Shown here: positions 51,999-60,785 of the stretch, piece after piece
Layout: every line of letters begins with the position of its first letter
Numbering within the stretch: position 1 is the first letter of the stretch
DNA from: Thermincola carboxydiphila
GTDB lineage: Bacteria; Bacillota; Thermincolia; Thermincolales; UBA2595
DNA: 64,000 bases
Assembly (NCBI GenBank): GCA_016841325.1
Contig: JAENZJ010000008.1
Span: forward strand, 53,368 to 117,367
Direction of reading: 5' to 3'
Program-made: the position numbers and the translations under genes
Notes under the pieces: generated by a model
What the model was told of the DNA's origin: nothing
Seen by the model: only the letters and a program-made list of their open reading frames with translations
The model's database searches: none

Positions 51999-52775
51999 TT
52001 ATTTTTTTCCGGATTTTCCACCCGCGCCTCCCTTTTCAGTCTTCCCGGCAGCGGTCTTTTCCGGCTGCTTTACTGATAAGGCCGCCTCCACAAAGGCCCT
52101 GAACAACAGTCGCGATTTGCGGTCCCGGGAGACCATACACTCAGGATGCCACTGTACCCCAATAACAAAAGGGCTGTCCCGGTGTTCAATTGCCTCAATG
52201 ACCCCGTCACTGCTGCGGGCCGTAACTTCAAAACCCGGTGCCACGCTGCGGACTGCCTGGTGGTGGAAACTGTTAACCCTGGCGCTGCTGCATTTCATAA
52301 TCCCTGCCAGCCGGCTTTCTTTGTTAATAGTGACCTGATGTGTGGAATGCCACCTGGGTGCCGATTGTGAGTGCTTCAGGGGGTCCTCAATTTCTGCGGG
52401 GATGTGCTGGATAACAGAACCTCCACAGGCCACATTAAGTACCTGGATGCCCCGGCAGATTCCCAGAATTGGAACTTTTCTGTGCATAGCAGCCTTAACC
52501 AGCATAATTTCAAATCTGTCCCTGTCAGGAGTAACCTCACCCAGACCGGGGAGAGGCTCTTCATTAAAGAGACCGGGGTCTACATCCCCGCCTCCGGCCA
52601 GCAGCAGGCCCTTTATCGCCCTGAAGTAGGGAGCTACAGCCTTGATGCTGCCTGAACCGGGCAATATCAGGGGAATACCCCGGGCTTTGATAACAGCCTC
52701 CACATACGCCTCAGGCAGAAAAAAACGCTCATCCTTTTGGTTAAATGAACATGAAATTCCGATTAAAGGCTTCAT
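51999..52775 (-). CDS. Gamma-glutamyl-gamma-aminobutyrate hydrolase-like (peptidase C26)
   Basis: 258 residues. Class I glutamine-amidotransferase fold acting as a gamma-glutamyl hydrolase: PLIGISC at the N-terminus, LLAGGGDVDPGLFNEEPL, PILGICRGIQVLNVACGGSV (nucleophile Cys in GICRG) and VIGVQWHPECMV with later Glu. ATG at 52775. A Gly/Lys-rich C-terminal tail of about 25 residues is extra. It may degrade gamma-glutamyl-GABA or polyglutamate; substrate not shown. First gene of the minus-strand run. Confidence 0.92.
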   Translation of the reverse strand: MKPLIGISCSFNQKDERFFLPEAYVEAVIKARGIPLILPGSGSIKAVAPYFRAIKGLLLAGGGDVDPGLFNEEPLPGLGEVTPDRDRFEIMLVKAAMHRKVPILGICRGIQVLNVACGGSVIQHIPAEIEDPLKHSQSAPRWHSTHQVTINKESRLAGIMKCSSARVNSFHHQAVRSVAPGFEVTARSSDGVIEAIEHRDSPFVIGVQWHPECMVSRDRKSRLLFRAFVEAALSVKQPEKTAAGKTEKGGAGGKSGKK

Positions 52776-52945
52776 CCCACACCTTCCCCACAGATTATTT
52801 GATCTGTTGTGATTAAGATTCTACTTGTATCTATATTATTCTGCTGATGGAAAATGTGTTTGAAAAATCAGGAGGCAATTTCTCTGCAGGAAAAACAGCC
52901 ATATGTAGCGAACTATTAGCATATCCCTTTTAAGGAGATGAAGAC

Positions 52946-53413
52946 ATGGCTATCATCATTCCATTTCCGAATAACAGGAATTCCTATCAGATAAAAGACA
53001 GCGAAGAAGTTGAAATACTTAGCGAAAAACACAGGGAGGTACTCCGGAACAAGCTTGAGGAAAAGACCAGATATATCTCCGAACAGGATATCAAAACCAT
53101 CGAAAACATGACCCACATCAAACTAAAAAAAATCCGCAGCCGGAAAATGTTTGTCAAAAAGATGCGTGAAAGAGTCAAGCTGCTTTATGAAATGCTGTTT
53201 GACCGGGAAATAAAATTAACAAAAGCTGCCAAAAAAACCGTGGCAGCAGGATTGCTTTATTTTGTATCCCAAAAAGATTTGCTTTGTGATGATATCCCCG
53301 GCCTGGGTTACCTGGATGATGCCTATATCATCAGACTGGTCTGGGAAAAGGCCGCTTCTGAAATCCAGAATTATCTTGCCATCAGGGGGAAGGATGAACG
53401 GCTGTATATTTAG
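52946..53413 (+). CDS. DUF1232 (YkvA-like) protein
   Basis: 155 residues. N-terminal half is basic and helical (ENMTHIKLKKIRSRKMFVKKMRE); the C-terminal half is a DUF1232 domain: AKKTVAAGLLYFVSQKDLLCDDIPGLGYLDDAYIIRLVWEKA. Such domains are often membrane-associated; function unknown. AAGGAG precedes the ATG at 52946. It is followed 31 nt later by the sigma factor gene on the same strand, so the two may be co-transcribed. Confidence 0.85.
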   Translation: MAIIIPFPNNRNSYQIKDSEEVEILSEKHREVLRNKLEEKTRYISEQDIKTIENMTHIKLKKIRSRKMFVKKMRERVKLLYEMLFDREIKLTKAAKKTVAAGLLYFVSQKDLLCDDIPGLGYLDDAYIIRLVWEKAASEIQNYLAIRGKDERLYI

Positions 53414-53444
53414 TACAGACCACAGATAACCCGGGAGGTTCACT

Positions 53445-54134
53445 ATGGCAGAAATTGCTCTTAATGATCTGATCCAGGAATATGGGACAATGGTTTCTTC
53501 CATAAGCCGGAGAATGCTTCGTGATGAAGAACTGGCCAAGGATGCAGCCCAGGAAGTGTGGCTGCAGGTAATCAAAAGCCTTCCCGGGTTTCAGGCCAAA
53601 TCCGAGGTTTCAACATGGATATATACCATTACCCGCCGGGTGGTCTCCAAACACGCCCGGAATGAAAGGATTTATTCGGTCCGCTTTTTAAGGGATTATT
53701 TTCGCCAGGGAGACCCGGAGGTTCCTTTTCAGGAAGAGTATGATAAAAAACTCTGGATAAAAGAGATGTGTGATAAGTGTCTCACAGGCATATTACACTG
53801 TCTCGATAATGACTCCAGATTAGCCTTCCTGTTTCGCGATGTTGCCGGACTGCCATATAAAGATATTGCCGGGATTTTCGCCCAGGATAAGGCCGCTGTC
53901 AGGCAGACGGTTTCCCGCTGCCGCAAAAAACTAAGAAATTTCCTGAAGGATGAGTGTATTTTATTTAATCCGGCAGGAAAGTGCCGGTGCCGCATGAAGA
54001 ACCTTGTTGCCGGTATTAACCTGCCGGGAGAATATGAAAGACTCAGGAGGCTGGTGGGAAGGGTCAATGTCTTCCGGGAATCGGAAAAAATTCTGCCCAC
54101 CAAAAATTATTGGGAAAAACTTTTATCTGATTAA
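53445..54134 (+). CDS. Sigma-70 family RNA polymerase sigma factor (ECF-like)
   Basis: 229 residues. Region 2 (EYGTMVSSISRRMLRDEELAKDAAQEVWLQV, then VSTWIYTITRRVVSKHARNER) and region 4 helix-turn-helix (LPYKDIAGIFAQDKAAVRQTVSRCRKKL) are clear. A C-terminal tail with CRCRM and a Leu/Arg-rich part extends beyond usual ECF factors by about 60 residues. GGGAGG precedes the ATG. No anti-sigma gene is obvious next to it; the DUF1232 gene upstream and the Cys-rich gene downstream are candidates for linked function. Confidence 0.92.
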   Translation: MAEIALNDLIQEYGTMVSSISRRMLRDEELAKDAAQEVWLQVIKSLPGFQAKSEVSTWIYTITRRVVSKHARNERIYSVRFLRDYFRQGDPEVPFQEEYDKKLWIKEMCDKCLTGILHCLDNDSRLAFLFRDVAGLPYKDIAGIFAQDKAAVRQTVSRCRKKLRNFLKDECILFNPAGKCRCRMKNLVAGINLPGEYERLRRLVGRVNVFRESEKILPTKNYWEKLLSD

Positions 54135-54258
54135 AATTTTTGCCCCTGAAAACAGAAATAATCTTTGGCAAGCTGTCACAAATTCATCTTTTTCCTCCAC
54201 TAATCTATTAAAAGGCTGTTTTAAGCATCACAGCCAAATAATTAGGGAGGGATTTTTT

Positions 54259-54690
54259 ATGAACACAGAAACCAGGCTCAGAGTGCTGCAGAGTCTCTAT
54301 GCAGGAGTATTGGCTGATTCTGTGCGCAGGTACTCCGGTGCAGGAATATTGGAAAAGGTGACAGAGGAAAAACGCAGTGAACAGATAGGCCAGGGAGGGC
54401 AAATAGTAAAGTCTCTCAACATCCAGAGTCCTGAAGAAGTCTTTACTGCGCTTTCTGAAATTACTAATTGTGCTGTTTGGGAAAAGGCTGACAGTCCGGA
54501 AGGGATTGTGATGGAAACCGGCAGCTGCCAACTGTGTGCATTGGCCAAAAGGTTTGCAGCGGGATGTCCGTGTCATGTCTATTGCCTGCATCCAATGGAG
54601 GGCATGGTCAAAGGCCTTGACTCCGGTTACCGTTTCATTGTCGAAGAAACCCTGTGGGATGGAGCTAAATGCAGGGTAAGGGTTATCTAA
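54259..54690 (+). CDS. Cys-rich protein, V4R/ATC-hydrolase-like (tentative)
   Basis: 143 residues from ATG 54259 behind GGGAGG; a longer frame starts in the sigma gene. An N-terminal helix-rich part (RLRVLQSLYAGVLADSVRRYSG) and a C-terminal Cys cluster: GSCQLCALAKRFAAGCPCHVYC, then EETLWDGAKCRVRVI. The Cys cluster followed by a short beta tail recalls L-2-amino-thiazoline-4-carboxylate hydrolase and V4R-type small-molecule-binding domains, but the match is weak. It lies 124 nt after the sigma factor on the same strand. No function is claimed. Confidence 0.55.
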   Translation: MNTETRLRVLQSLYAGVLADSVRRYSGAGILEKVTEEKRSEQIGQGGQIVKSLNIQSPEEVFTALSEITNCAVWEKADSPEGIVMETGSCQLCALAKRFAAGCPCHVYCLHPMEGMVKGLDSGYRFIVEETLWDGAKCRVRVI

Positions 54691-54740
54691 AATGTATATA
54701 ATATGTATACAATAATATTAATACAGTTTTACATATAACT

Positions 54741-54763
54741 AAGCAGGCGGGTTCCGCCTGCTT
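54741..54763. other. Convergent hairpin between Cys-rich gene and mazF
   Basis: AAGCAGGCGG-GTT-CCGCCTGCTT, a 10-bp stem, located between the two convergent genes and touching the mazF stop. No U run is present on either strand, so its termination role is doubtful. Confidence 0.5.
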
Positions 54764-55112
54764 ATATCTCGATTAATCCCAGGGAAATTTCTATTGCCTG
54801 GGCTATCTTTTCCATTATCTCTTCATTAAGGGTGGTTACCTTTTCCTTTAACCTGCTTTTATCGATTGTACGAATTTGCTCAAGAAGAATCACCGAATCC
54901 TTTTCCAGGCCGCTGCTCTTTGCGGTGACCTCGACATGGGTCGGTAACTTTGCTTTACTAATTTGTGAGGTAATTGCTGCCACAATGGTAGTCGGACTAT
55001 ACTGGTTACCAATATCGTTTTGCAGGACCAGCACCGGCCTTGTCCCACCCTGTTCTGAGCCGACAACCGGACTCAGATCGGCAAAATAGATTTCTCCGCG
55101 TCGAATCTGCAT
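54762..55112 (-). CDS. ndoA: MazF-type endoribonuclease toxin (EndoA)
   Basis: 116 residues, the size of B. subtilis EndoA. RNA-cleaving toxin that cuts within short sequences such as [35 protein letters not shown] (first half, catalytic Arg region) and [12 protein letters not shown] (catalytic Thr) are present, with [27 protein letters not shown] at 55112 begins directly after the antitoxin stop. Normally neutralised by the adjacent ribbon-helix-helix antitoxin. Confidence 0.95.
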   Translation of the reverse strand: MQIRRGEIYFADLSPVVGSEQGGTRPVLVLQNDIGNQYSPTTIVAAITSQISKAKLPTHVEVTAKSSGLEKDSVILLEQIRTIDKSRLKEKVTTLNEEIMEKIAQAIEISLGLIEI

Positions 55113-55391
55113 TTATTCATCCTCCGCCAAGCGCCCGCTATACAGTTTACTGACTTCGTGTTCCAGGGCAAAATTCTCTCCCGCAAGGGCCAGGTTAATT
55201 TTAGCCATCTCAATATATCCCTTTTTCATCTGTTCCCTTATAGTTCTCCGTTTCTTCTCCTGAATATAGAGTTTCATTGCCTCGCGGATAAACTCGCTCC
55301 TGTTGAGTTTTTCCGCAGCAACAATTCCGTCAACTTCGCGCAATAGATTGTCCGGGAGGCTGATCATAATCCTTTTAACTTCGGCCACCAA
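55113..55391 (-). CDS. ndoAI: Ribbon-helix-helix antitoxin (EndoAI/MazE type)
   Basis: 92 residues from TTG 55391 (AGGAGG 6 nt upstream; GTG 55388 is also possible). N-terminal ribbon-helix-helix: RIMISLPDNLLREVDGIVAAEKLNRSEFIREAMKLYI, then a longer basic helix (EKKRRTIREQMKKGYIEMAKINLALAG) and an acidic tail that should bind the toxin. Overlaps nothing; the toxin gene follows at once. Upstream is a promoter with inverted GTATA-type repeats, suited to autoregulation. Confidence 0.92.
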   Translation of the reverse strand: MVAEVKRIMISLPDNLLREVDGIVAAEKLNRSEFIREAMKLYIQEKKRRTIREQMKKGYIEMAKINLALAGENFALEHEVSKLYSGRLAEDE

Positions 55392-55447
55392 AGGGCACCT
55401 CCTTAGTAAAGCGTATAATACCAAGTATTACACCAAGTATACACCCT

Positions 55448-55477
55448 ATTATATACCAGAGTATATACTCCAGTCAA
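55448..55477 (-). promoter_or_regulatory. Promoter of mazEF with GTATA repeats
   Basis: Minus strand TTGACT (55477-55472), 18-nt spacer, TATAAT (55453-55448). The region 55405-55460 contains repeated GTATA/TATAC and CTTGGT blocks, for instance ACTTGGTGTAATACTTGG, likely antitoxin operator. Confidence 0.75.
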
Positions 55478-55549
55478 CTCGCATGCCATTATTCTATCAT
55501 CCTTTTGGGCATGTATTATAAGGTCCTATGTGCGCCAACGGGCACCGGC

Positions 55550-56293
55550 CTATGCCGGAGTGTACAGGTTTCCGTAAGGACGGTGGGAAACCGGTATCAG
55601 TTTGACAAAGTTTTCTTTAAATACCTCTTCATAGTCTATACCTAAATCATTACAATATTCATTCAGGCAGGTGCCAAGGATTTGATTGTCTGCTTCATCA
55701 AGTTCAAATACGGCAACCTCCCTGCCCAGGAGTGTCTGGTCAACCCGGCCTCTGACATAAATTACCCCACCGTGCATCCCTGTACCCAGGTAATCCCCGG
55801 TAAGCGGCCTGCCGGGTTTACGGTCCAGCCCCAGTACTACCAGAATACCCCCGGCCATATATTCGCCCAGAAAACTGCCGGCTGTCCCGCCTACAACGAT
55901 AACAGGAATATTGTCCTCATATTCCTTCATGTGAATTCCCACACGGTAACCCACATCGCCCCTGATGAAGAGTTTCCCTCCCCGCATGGCATATCCCAGG
56001 ACATCTCCGGCATGGCCGTGAACCACAATTTTGCCTGAATTCATGGTATTGCCGATGGCATCCTGCCCGTTATCACGGACAATAACAGTAGAGCCATTCA
56101 TATATGCCCCCAGGTCATTACCCGGCACACCATTAATCTCTATTTCAACAGGTCCGGATACCCTCGTACCGATATATCTCTGACCATTGACATTGGTCAG
56201 GACAATCTTTTGGGCACCCTCTGCAACAGCCTTCTGGACCTTATCATTAAGCTGTCTGTAATATAGGCCTTTTGCATCTATTGTTTTTGTCAC
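55550..56293 (-). CDS. Glutamate synthase GXGXG-domain subunit (GltB3-like)
   Basis: 247 residues, equal to the C-terminal GXGXG beta-helix domain of glutamate synthase, here a separate protein as in archaeal-type GOGAT. Repeated GxGxG turns: VEINGVPGNDLGAYMNGS, VHGHAGDVLGYAMRGGKLFIRGDVGYRVG, VVGGTAGSFLGEYMAGGILVVLG and GTGMHGGVIYVRGRVD. ATG at 56293 meets the stop of the FAD oxidoreductase gene. It is the last gene of the glutamate synthase run. It helps join the two active sites in the fused enzyme. Confidence 0.92.
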   Translation of the reverse strand: MTKTIDAKGLYYRQLNDKVQKAVAEGAQKIVLTNVNGQRYIGTRVSGPVEIEINGVPGNDLGAYMNGSTVIVRDNGQDAIGNTMNSGKIVVHGHAGDVLGYAMRGGKLFIRGDVGYRVGIHMKEYEDNIPVIVVGGTAGSFLGEYMAGGILVVLGLDRKPGRPLTGDYLGTGMHGGVIYVRGRVDQTLLGREVAVFELDEADNQILGTCLNEYCNDLGIDYEEVFKENFVKLIPVSHRPYGNLYTPA

Positions 56294-57555
56294 TATGCCA
56301 CACCCCCGCTCAGCCTGGACTTTCTTTCTGACTCCGGAAAATCAATGTAACCAAAACCGTATTTTAACAACCGGTCCTTAAAGGGGGTAACATCAGCCTT
56401 TTCCCGGATTAATCCCGTAAGTATCCCGGCACGGTCAATTTTGTTAAGGAGAATATAACCCATTATCCTGTTGTCTTTTAAAACAATTTTCCGGTAAGTA
56501 CGGGTTTCCGGAGCAGAATCGACCAGGACCTCAAATTCCTCTGTATCAGGCTTGACAATACCTGCTGTTAACATTGGAAGGTCCCCGAAACCAATTGCAT
56601 TCATGGCCAGCCCGCCGTCAAATACCGTCTCTGCTCCGGCCATGCTGCGGCCTGCCGTTTCTCCCTGGAGATAAGCATTGGGCAGCAGGGGCAGGACCCT
56701 GTTGGTACCGTAAACGACATCAAAACCCTCGGAAACATCACCGGCGGCATATATTCCGGGCAAACTGGTTTCCATTTTTTCATTGACCAGGATGCCCCGG
56801 TTAACACTGAGGCTGCCTTCCGCCAAACCAATATTTGGATTTACCCCGATAGCGACAATAAGCATTTCACACTCTGCAAAAGTGCCGTCCTTAAGGGTGA
56901 CTCCGCTCACCGCATTATCGCCGGATACTTCTGTAACCGTGTTATTAAGGCTAAATTTGATGCCCGCTTCCTCCAGGTATCCCTGGACCATTTGTCCGGC
57001 CTCTTCATCAAGGATAGCCGGAAGAATGCGGTTGGCAAGTTCCACTACATTTACGTCAGCACCCAGCCTGTTAAGGGCTTCAGCTGCCTTCAGCCCTATC
57101 AGGCCGGCCCCGATGACTACGGCTTTCCTCTTTCCGGCGGCAACTGCACTCTTAATGGCTTTGACATCATCAAACTTAATAAATGAATAGACTCCTTTTT
57201 TGTCCAGGCCTGCCACAGGCGGTACAATCGGCTTGCCTCCTGTGGCTATAAGCAGCCTGTCATAGGAGACAGCGCTTCCGTCCTCCAGGCGGACCTTCCT
57301 GCCTTCAAAATTTATTTCACAGACCCTCTTGCCCAACAAGGGCTGAACATTATTGGTTTCATAAAATTTTTCGTCACGGTAAATCATCTTGTCTGCAGTA
57401 ACCTTTCCGGCCAGCCAGTATGAAATCAGGGGCCTGGAATAAGTATGGTAAGGTTCATCTGAAATCACGGTAATCCTGCCCTCACGGTCAACCTGCCTGA
57501 TTCCTTCAACAGCGCCGACAGCAGCAGCAGAGTTACCTATTATAACATAATCCAT
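56293..57555 (-). CDS. FAD/NAD(P)-dependent oxidoreductase of the glutamate synthase cluster
   Basis: 420 residues of the NADH:rubredoxin/nitrite reductase-like pyridine-nucleotide oxidoreductase family, not the usual GltD. YVIIGNSAAAVGAVEGIR (FAD Rossmann), VVIGAGLIGLKAAEALNRLGADVNVVE (NAD site), and PGIYAAGDVSE (FAD site). C-terminal about 120 residues resemble the dimer domain of such reductases. ATG at 57555, overlapping the next gene at 56293 by one base. Probably delivers electrons from NAD(P)H to the ferredoxin-type partner of glutamate synthase (inference). Confidence 0.9.
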   Translation of the reverse strand: MDYVIIGNSAAAVGAVEGIRQVDREGRITVISDEPYHTYSRPLISYWLAGKVTADKMIYRDEKFYETNNVQPLLGKRVCEINFEGRKVRLEDGSAVSYDRLLIATGGKPIVPPVAGLDKKGVYSFIKFDDVKAIKSAVAAGKRKAVVIGAGLIGLKAAEALNRLGADVNVVELANRILPAILDEEAGQMVQGYLEEAGIKFSLNNTVTEVSGDNAVSGVTLKDGTFAECEMLIVAIGVNPNIGLAEGSLSVNRGILVNEKMETSLPGIYAAGDVSEGFDVVYGTNRVLPLLPNAYLQGETAGRSMAGAETVFDGGLAMNAIGFGDLPMLTAGIVKPDTEEFEVLVDSAPETRTYRKIVLKDNRIMGYILLNKIDRAGILTGLIREKADVTPFKDRLLKYGFGYIDFPESERKSRLSGGVA

Positions 57556-57582
57556 TTCCGTCCCTCCTTAGTTTGCCAGGCA

Positions 57583-58029
57583 TTATTCCCTCTCTTCAAA
57601 AACCAGGGCATCATTGGGGCAGTTAGCCACACAGGCCGGGACCCCGTCACCCGCACTGCATAAATCACATTTGGAAGCCACCTTTTCTCCTGACTCATCT
57701 CTCTTAATGGCCCCGAAGGGGCAGGCCAGGATGCAGGTCCAGCAGCCAACACAGCGCTCTTCATTATTGATAACAATTCCCGTCTCCAGGTCCCTGTGCA
57801 TAGCCCCGGTAATGCACGCTTTGGTACAGGGGGCATCCTGACAATGGCGGCACTGCAGGGCAAAGGAAACCGGTCGGTCCTCTTCCACAATAACCCTGGA
57901 CACCGGGAGGACTCCTTTTTTGAATGCCTTCACAATGTCATTGGGATATTGAGAGTGAGCAACTATACAGTGTACTTCACAAAGTTTGCACCCGGCACAT
58001 ACTTCTTCTCTGGCATAAACTCTCTTCAT
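57583..58029 (-). CDS. HycB-like iron-sulfur protein in glutamate synthase cluster
   Basis: 148 residues from ATG 58029 (AGGAGGGG upstream); a longer frame to 58098 overlaps the glutamate synthase gene. Four [4Fe-4S]-type motifs: CAGCKLCEVHC, CRHCQDAPCTKAC, CVGCWTCILACPFG and CDLCSAGDGVPACVANCP. Typical of electron-transfer subunits of the HycB/CooF type. Located between the FMN and FAD subunits, it is the natural electron shuttle. Its N-terminus lacks any export signal. Confidence 0.93.
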   Translation of the reverse strand: MKRVYAREEVCAGCKLCEVHCIVAHSQYPNDIVKAFKKGVLPVSRVIVEEDRPVSFALQCRHCQDAPCTKACITGAMHRDLETGIVINNEERCVGCWTCILACPFGAIKRDESGEKVASKCDLCSAGDGVPACVANCPNDALVFEERE

Positions 58030-58039
58030 AGTTCCCCTC

Positions 58040-59542
58040 CTACTCTCCGGCCGCTTTAACGCCAAGTATTTGCAGTTCTTTTTCAGAAAGGCCCACACCC
58101 CGCAGCATCAGCCTGTTGCCCCTGAGGCTCTCCAGGGCATTGATACCCATTCCGCCAAGGAGTTCCTTGATTTCCAGCGACCAGGCCCTGAGCAGGTTAG
58201 TAGCACGCTGTGCCCCTATATCCGGGTTCAGGCGCTTTACCAGATTGGGGTCCTGGGTTGCTATACCCCAGTTGCATTTACCGGTATAACACTTCTGGCA
58301 CATATGGCATCCCAGGGAGATCAGGGCTGCTGAGCCAATATATACGGCATCAGCCCCAAGGGCCACTGCCTTCACAATATCTGCGCTGTTACGGATACTG
58401 CCGGCAACTACCAGGGAGACCCGGTGCCTGATTCCCTCTTCACGCAGCCTGCTGTCCACAGCGGCCAGGGCCAGCTCTATGGGAATCCCTACATTGTCTC
58501 GGGTCCTCAGGGGCGTAGCCCCTGTGCCGCCGCGAAGTCCGTCTATGGTAATAATATCGGCACCTGCACGGGCTATCCCGGAGGCGATGGCAGCCACATT
58601 ATGGACTGCAGCAATTTTTACAGAAACAGGTTTTTGGTAATTGGTTGCTTCCTTAAGGGAATAAATCAGCTGGCCCAGGTCTTCAATGGAATAAATATCA
58701 TGGTGCGGGGCAGGTGAGATGGCATCACTTCCTTCGGGTATCATCCGGGTCAGGGACACTTCACGGCCTACCTTTTCACCCGGCAGATGTCCGCCTATGC
58801 CTGGCTTGGCGCCCTGGCCAATCTTGATTTCAACTGCCGCACCGGCATTCAGGTATTCGGAATAAACACCAAAACGCCCTGAAGCCACCTGGACTATAGC
58901 ACTCCCTCCGTACCGGTAAAGGTCCCGGTGCAGTCCGCCCTCTCCGGTGTTAAAAAAAGTCCCTGATTCTGCCGCTGCCCTGGCCAGTGATTTCTGCACA
59001 TTGAGGCTGACCGAGCCAAAGGACATGGCACCAAACATGACCGGTACTTCCAGTTCCAACTGGGGAGGCAGTTTTTCTGCCAGCCGCCCGTTTTCTATTT
59101 TCAGGGAATCCGGCTTCCGGCCCAGGAATGTCTTCAGTTCCATAGGTTCACGGAGAGGGTCAATGGAAGGATTGGTAACCTGACTGGCATTTAACAGAAG
59201 ATGGTCCCAGAAAATCGGGTAATTCCGGTCTGTACCCATACCTGTAAGCAGTATCCCTCCTGAAGCTGCCTGCCTGTAGATTGAATTAATATCATGGGCA
59301 GTCCAGCCGGCGTTCTGCCGGTATTCAAGGGGGTACCTCCTGACAGTGAGGGCCCTGGTAGGGCACAGGGCCACACACCTGTGGCAATTAACGCATTTAA
59401 TGTCATCAGAAACAACCCGTTTTTCCTCTTCATCATATATGTGGGCTTCATTGGCACACTGGTTGACACATACCTTACAGTCAATGCACCTGTCCCTGTT
59501 TCGTTCTATTAAAAATTCCGGAGTTGTATAGTCCAGGCTCAT
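58040..59542 (-). CDS. Glutamate synthase FMN subunit with N-terminal ferredoxin (GltB2-like)
   Basis: 500 residues. N-terminal two [4Fe-4S] clusters (CIDCKVCVNQC, CVNCHRCVALCPTRAL) then the FMN barrel of glutamate synthase: PVMFGAMSFGSVSLNVQKSLARAAAESGTFFNTGEGG, KIGQGAKPGIGGHLPGEKV, ISPAPHHDIYSIEDL, TIDGLRGGTGATP and the 3Fe-4S cysteines CHMCQKCYTGKC. Makes two glutamates from glutamine and 2-oxoglutarate. ATG at 59542 overlaps the amidotransferase stop by 4 nt (ATGA). Confidence 0.95.
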   Translation of the reverse strand: MSLDYTTPEFLIERNRDRCIDCKVCVNQCANEAHIYDEEEKRVVSDDIKCVNCHRCVALCPTRALTVRRYPLEYRQNAGWTAHDINSIYRQAASGGILLTGMGTDRNYPIFWDHLLLNASQVTNPSIDPLREPMELKTFLGRKPDSLKIENGRLAEKLPPQLELEVPVMFGAMSFGSVSLNVQKSLARAAAESGTFFNTGEGGLHRDLYRYGGSAIVQVASGRFGVYSEYLNAGAAVEIKIGQGAKPGIGGHLPGEKVGREVSLTRMIPEGSDAISPAPHHDIYSIEDLGQLIYSLKEATNYQKPVSVKIAAVHNVAAIASGIARAGADIITIDGLRGGTGATPLRTRDNVGIPIELALAAVDSRLREEGIRHRVSLVVAGSIRNSADIVKAVALGADAVYIGSAALISLGCHMCQKCYTGKCNWGIATQDPNLVKRLNPDIGAQRATNLLRAWSLEIKELLGGMGINALESLRGNRLMLRGVGLSEKELQILGVKAAGE

Positions 59543-60633
59543 AATATACTGTTCACTCCTTCCAACATCCCGATAACAGGTTCTCCGCCCCTCGGTATCC
59601 AGATATTTTCCGGGTCAGGGCATATCTCCCTGATAGCAGATTCCTCACTGGCAACATACAGGAAATCTCCTTTTGTTGCTGCTGCCAGGGAGCGCAGTTT
59701 TATCCTGTCATTCAGTGCGACCATGCCATTGGCGGTCCCCAGGATAATAGAAAATGGACCATTTATCAGGAGACTGCTATATGCAGTCCTCAATGCCCGG
59801 TAAAGCTCTCTGCGGCCGGTATCCATCCGGTCAATTTCTTTCCACAGGGGTGCTGCCACAACAGCAATGGCCAGTTCCAGGGGAAGGCCCTGTTTCCTCA
59901 TCAGGTAGTCAAAGATATAAGTAATGGCTTCAGTGTCTGTCTGCAGGGTACACTTGTAGCCAAACATTTCCAGAAAACGCGCATTGGCGTGATATGATGA
60001 AATCTCACCATTATGAACTATCGACCAGTCCAGCAGCGTAAAGGGGTGGGCCCCGCCCCACCAGCCCGGGGTGTTGGTCGGAAAACGGCCATGGGCAGTC
60101 CAGATATATCCCTGGTACTCTTCCAGGCGATAGAATTCGCCGATATCCTCAGGAAATCCCACACCTTTGAAAGCTCCCATGTTTTTGCCACTGGAGAAAA
60201 TATAAGCACCTTTATAAGAACTGTTAATCTTCATAACACACCGGACAACATACTCATCCTCTGTCAGTTCCGAGTTTAACAACCTGTTTTTCTTGGGCTG
60301 CACGAAATATCGCCATATCAGGGGTGGGTTGGTTATCGACTTTACCTTCCTGGTGTGTATCAATTCGCTGGTATCAACATTAAAGTGTTCATTAATAAAA
60401 TCCTCTGCGGTCACCCTGTCATTCAGGCTGTCATAAAACACATGCAGGGCATAATGGTCCTTAAACTCGGGATAAATCCCGTAAGCGGCAAATCCCCCGC
60501 CCAGACCGTTAGAACGGTCATGCATCAGGGCTATAGATTTGATTATGTCTGTCCCCGGAATACGCTTACCTTTTTTGTTCATAATGCCACTGATTGCACA
60601 ACCTGAAGGAATTCTGGGAAAAACTTTATCCAT
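59539..60633 (-). CDS. Glutamate synthase glutaminase subunit, class II (GltB1-like)
   Basis: 364 residues, class II glutamine amidotransferase. Nucleophile Cys is at position 12 (PSGCAISGIMN), so a short propeptide may be removed. Later blocks: GYIWTAHGRFPTNTPGWWGGAHPF, IVHNGEISSYHANARFLEMFG and LQTDTEAITYIFDYL. Releases ammonia from glutamine for the FMN subunit. ATG at 60633 behind AGGTGAG. First gene of the five-part glutamate synthase, 150 nt after glnA. Confidence 0.94.
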   Translation of the reverse strand: MDKVFPRIPSGCAISGIMNKKGKRIPGTDIIKSIALMHDRSNGLGGGFAAYGIYPEFKDHYALHVFYDSLNDRVTAEDFINEHFNVDTSELIHTRKVKSITNPPLIWRYFVQPKKNRLLNSELTEDEYVVRCVMKINSSYKGAYIFSSGKNMGAFKGVGFPEDIGEFYRLEEYQGYIWTAHGRFPTNTPGWWGGAHPFTLLDWSIVHNGEISSYHANARFLEMFGYKCTLQTDTEAITYIFDYLMRKQGLPLELAIAVVAAPLWKEIDRMDTGRRELYRALRTAYSSLLINGPFSIILGTANGMVALNDRIKLRSLAAATKGDFLYVASEESAIREICPDPENIWIPRGGEPVIGMLEGVNSIL

Positions 60634-60785
60634 CTTATCTCACCTGCCATCTGAAATTCATTGTGAACAGACATAGTGTCCGCTTGTAATTTCATCCCTT
60701 TTTTATCATATTTTTCCACCTGGAGGTAAAAGGAATGCCGGCCAAACAACATTCTCAGCCGGCACACCGTCTCAGTGAAGTTTGT

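Noticed and set aside
54741..54763. Bidirectional rho-independent terminator
   Set aside because: Stem is strong, but neither side has a U run; recorded only as a hairpin.
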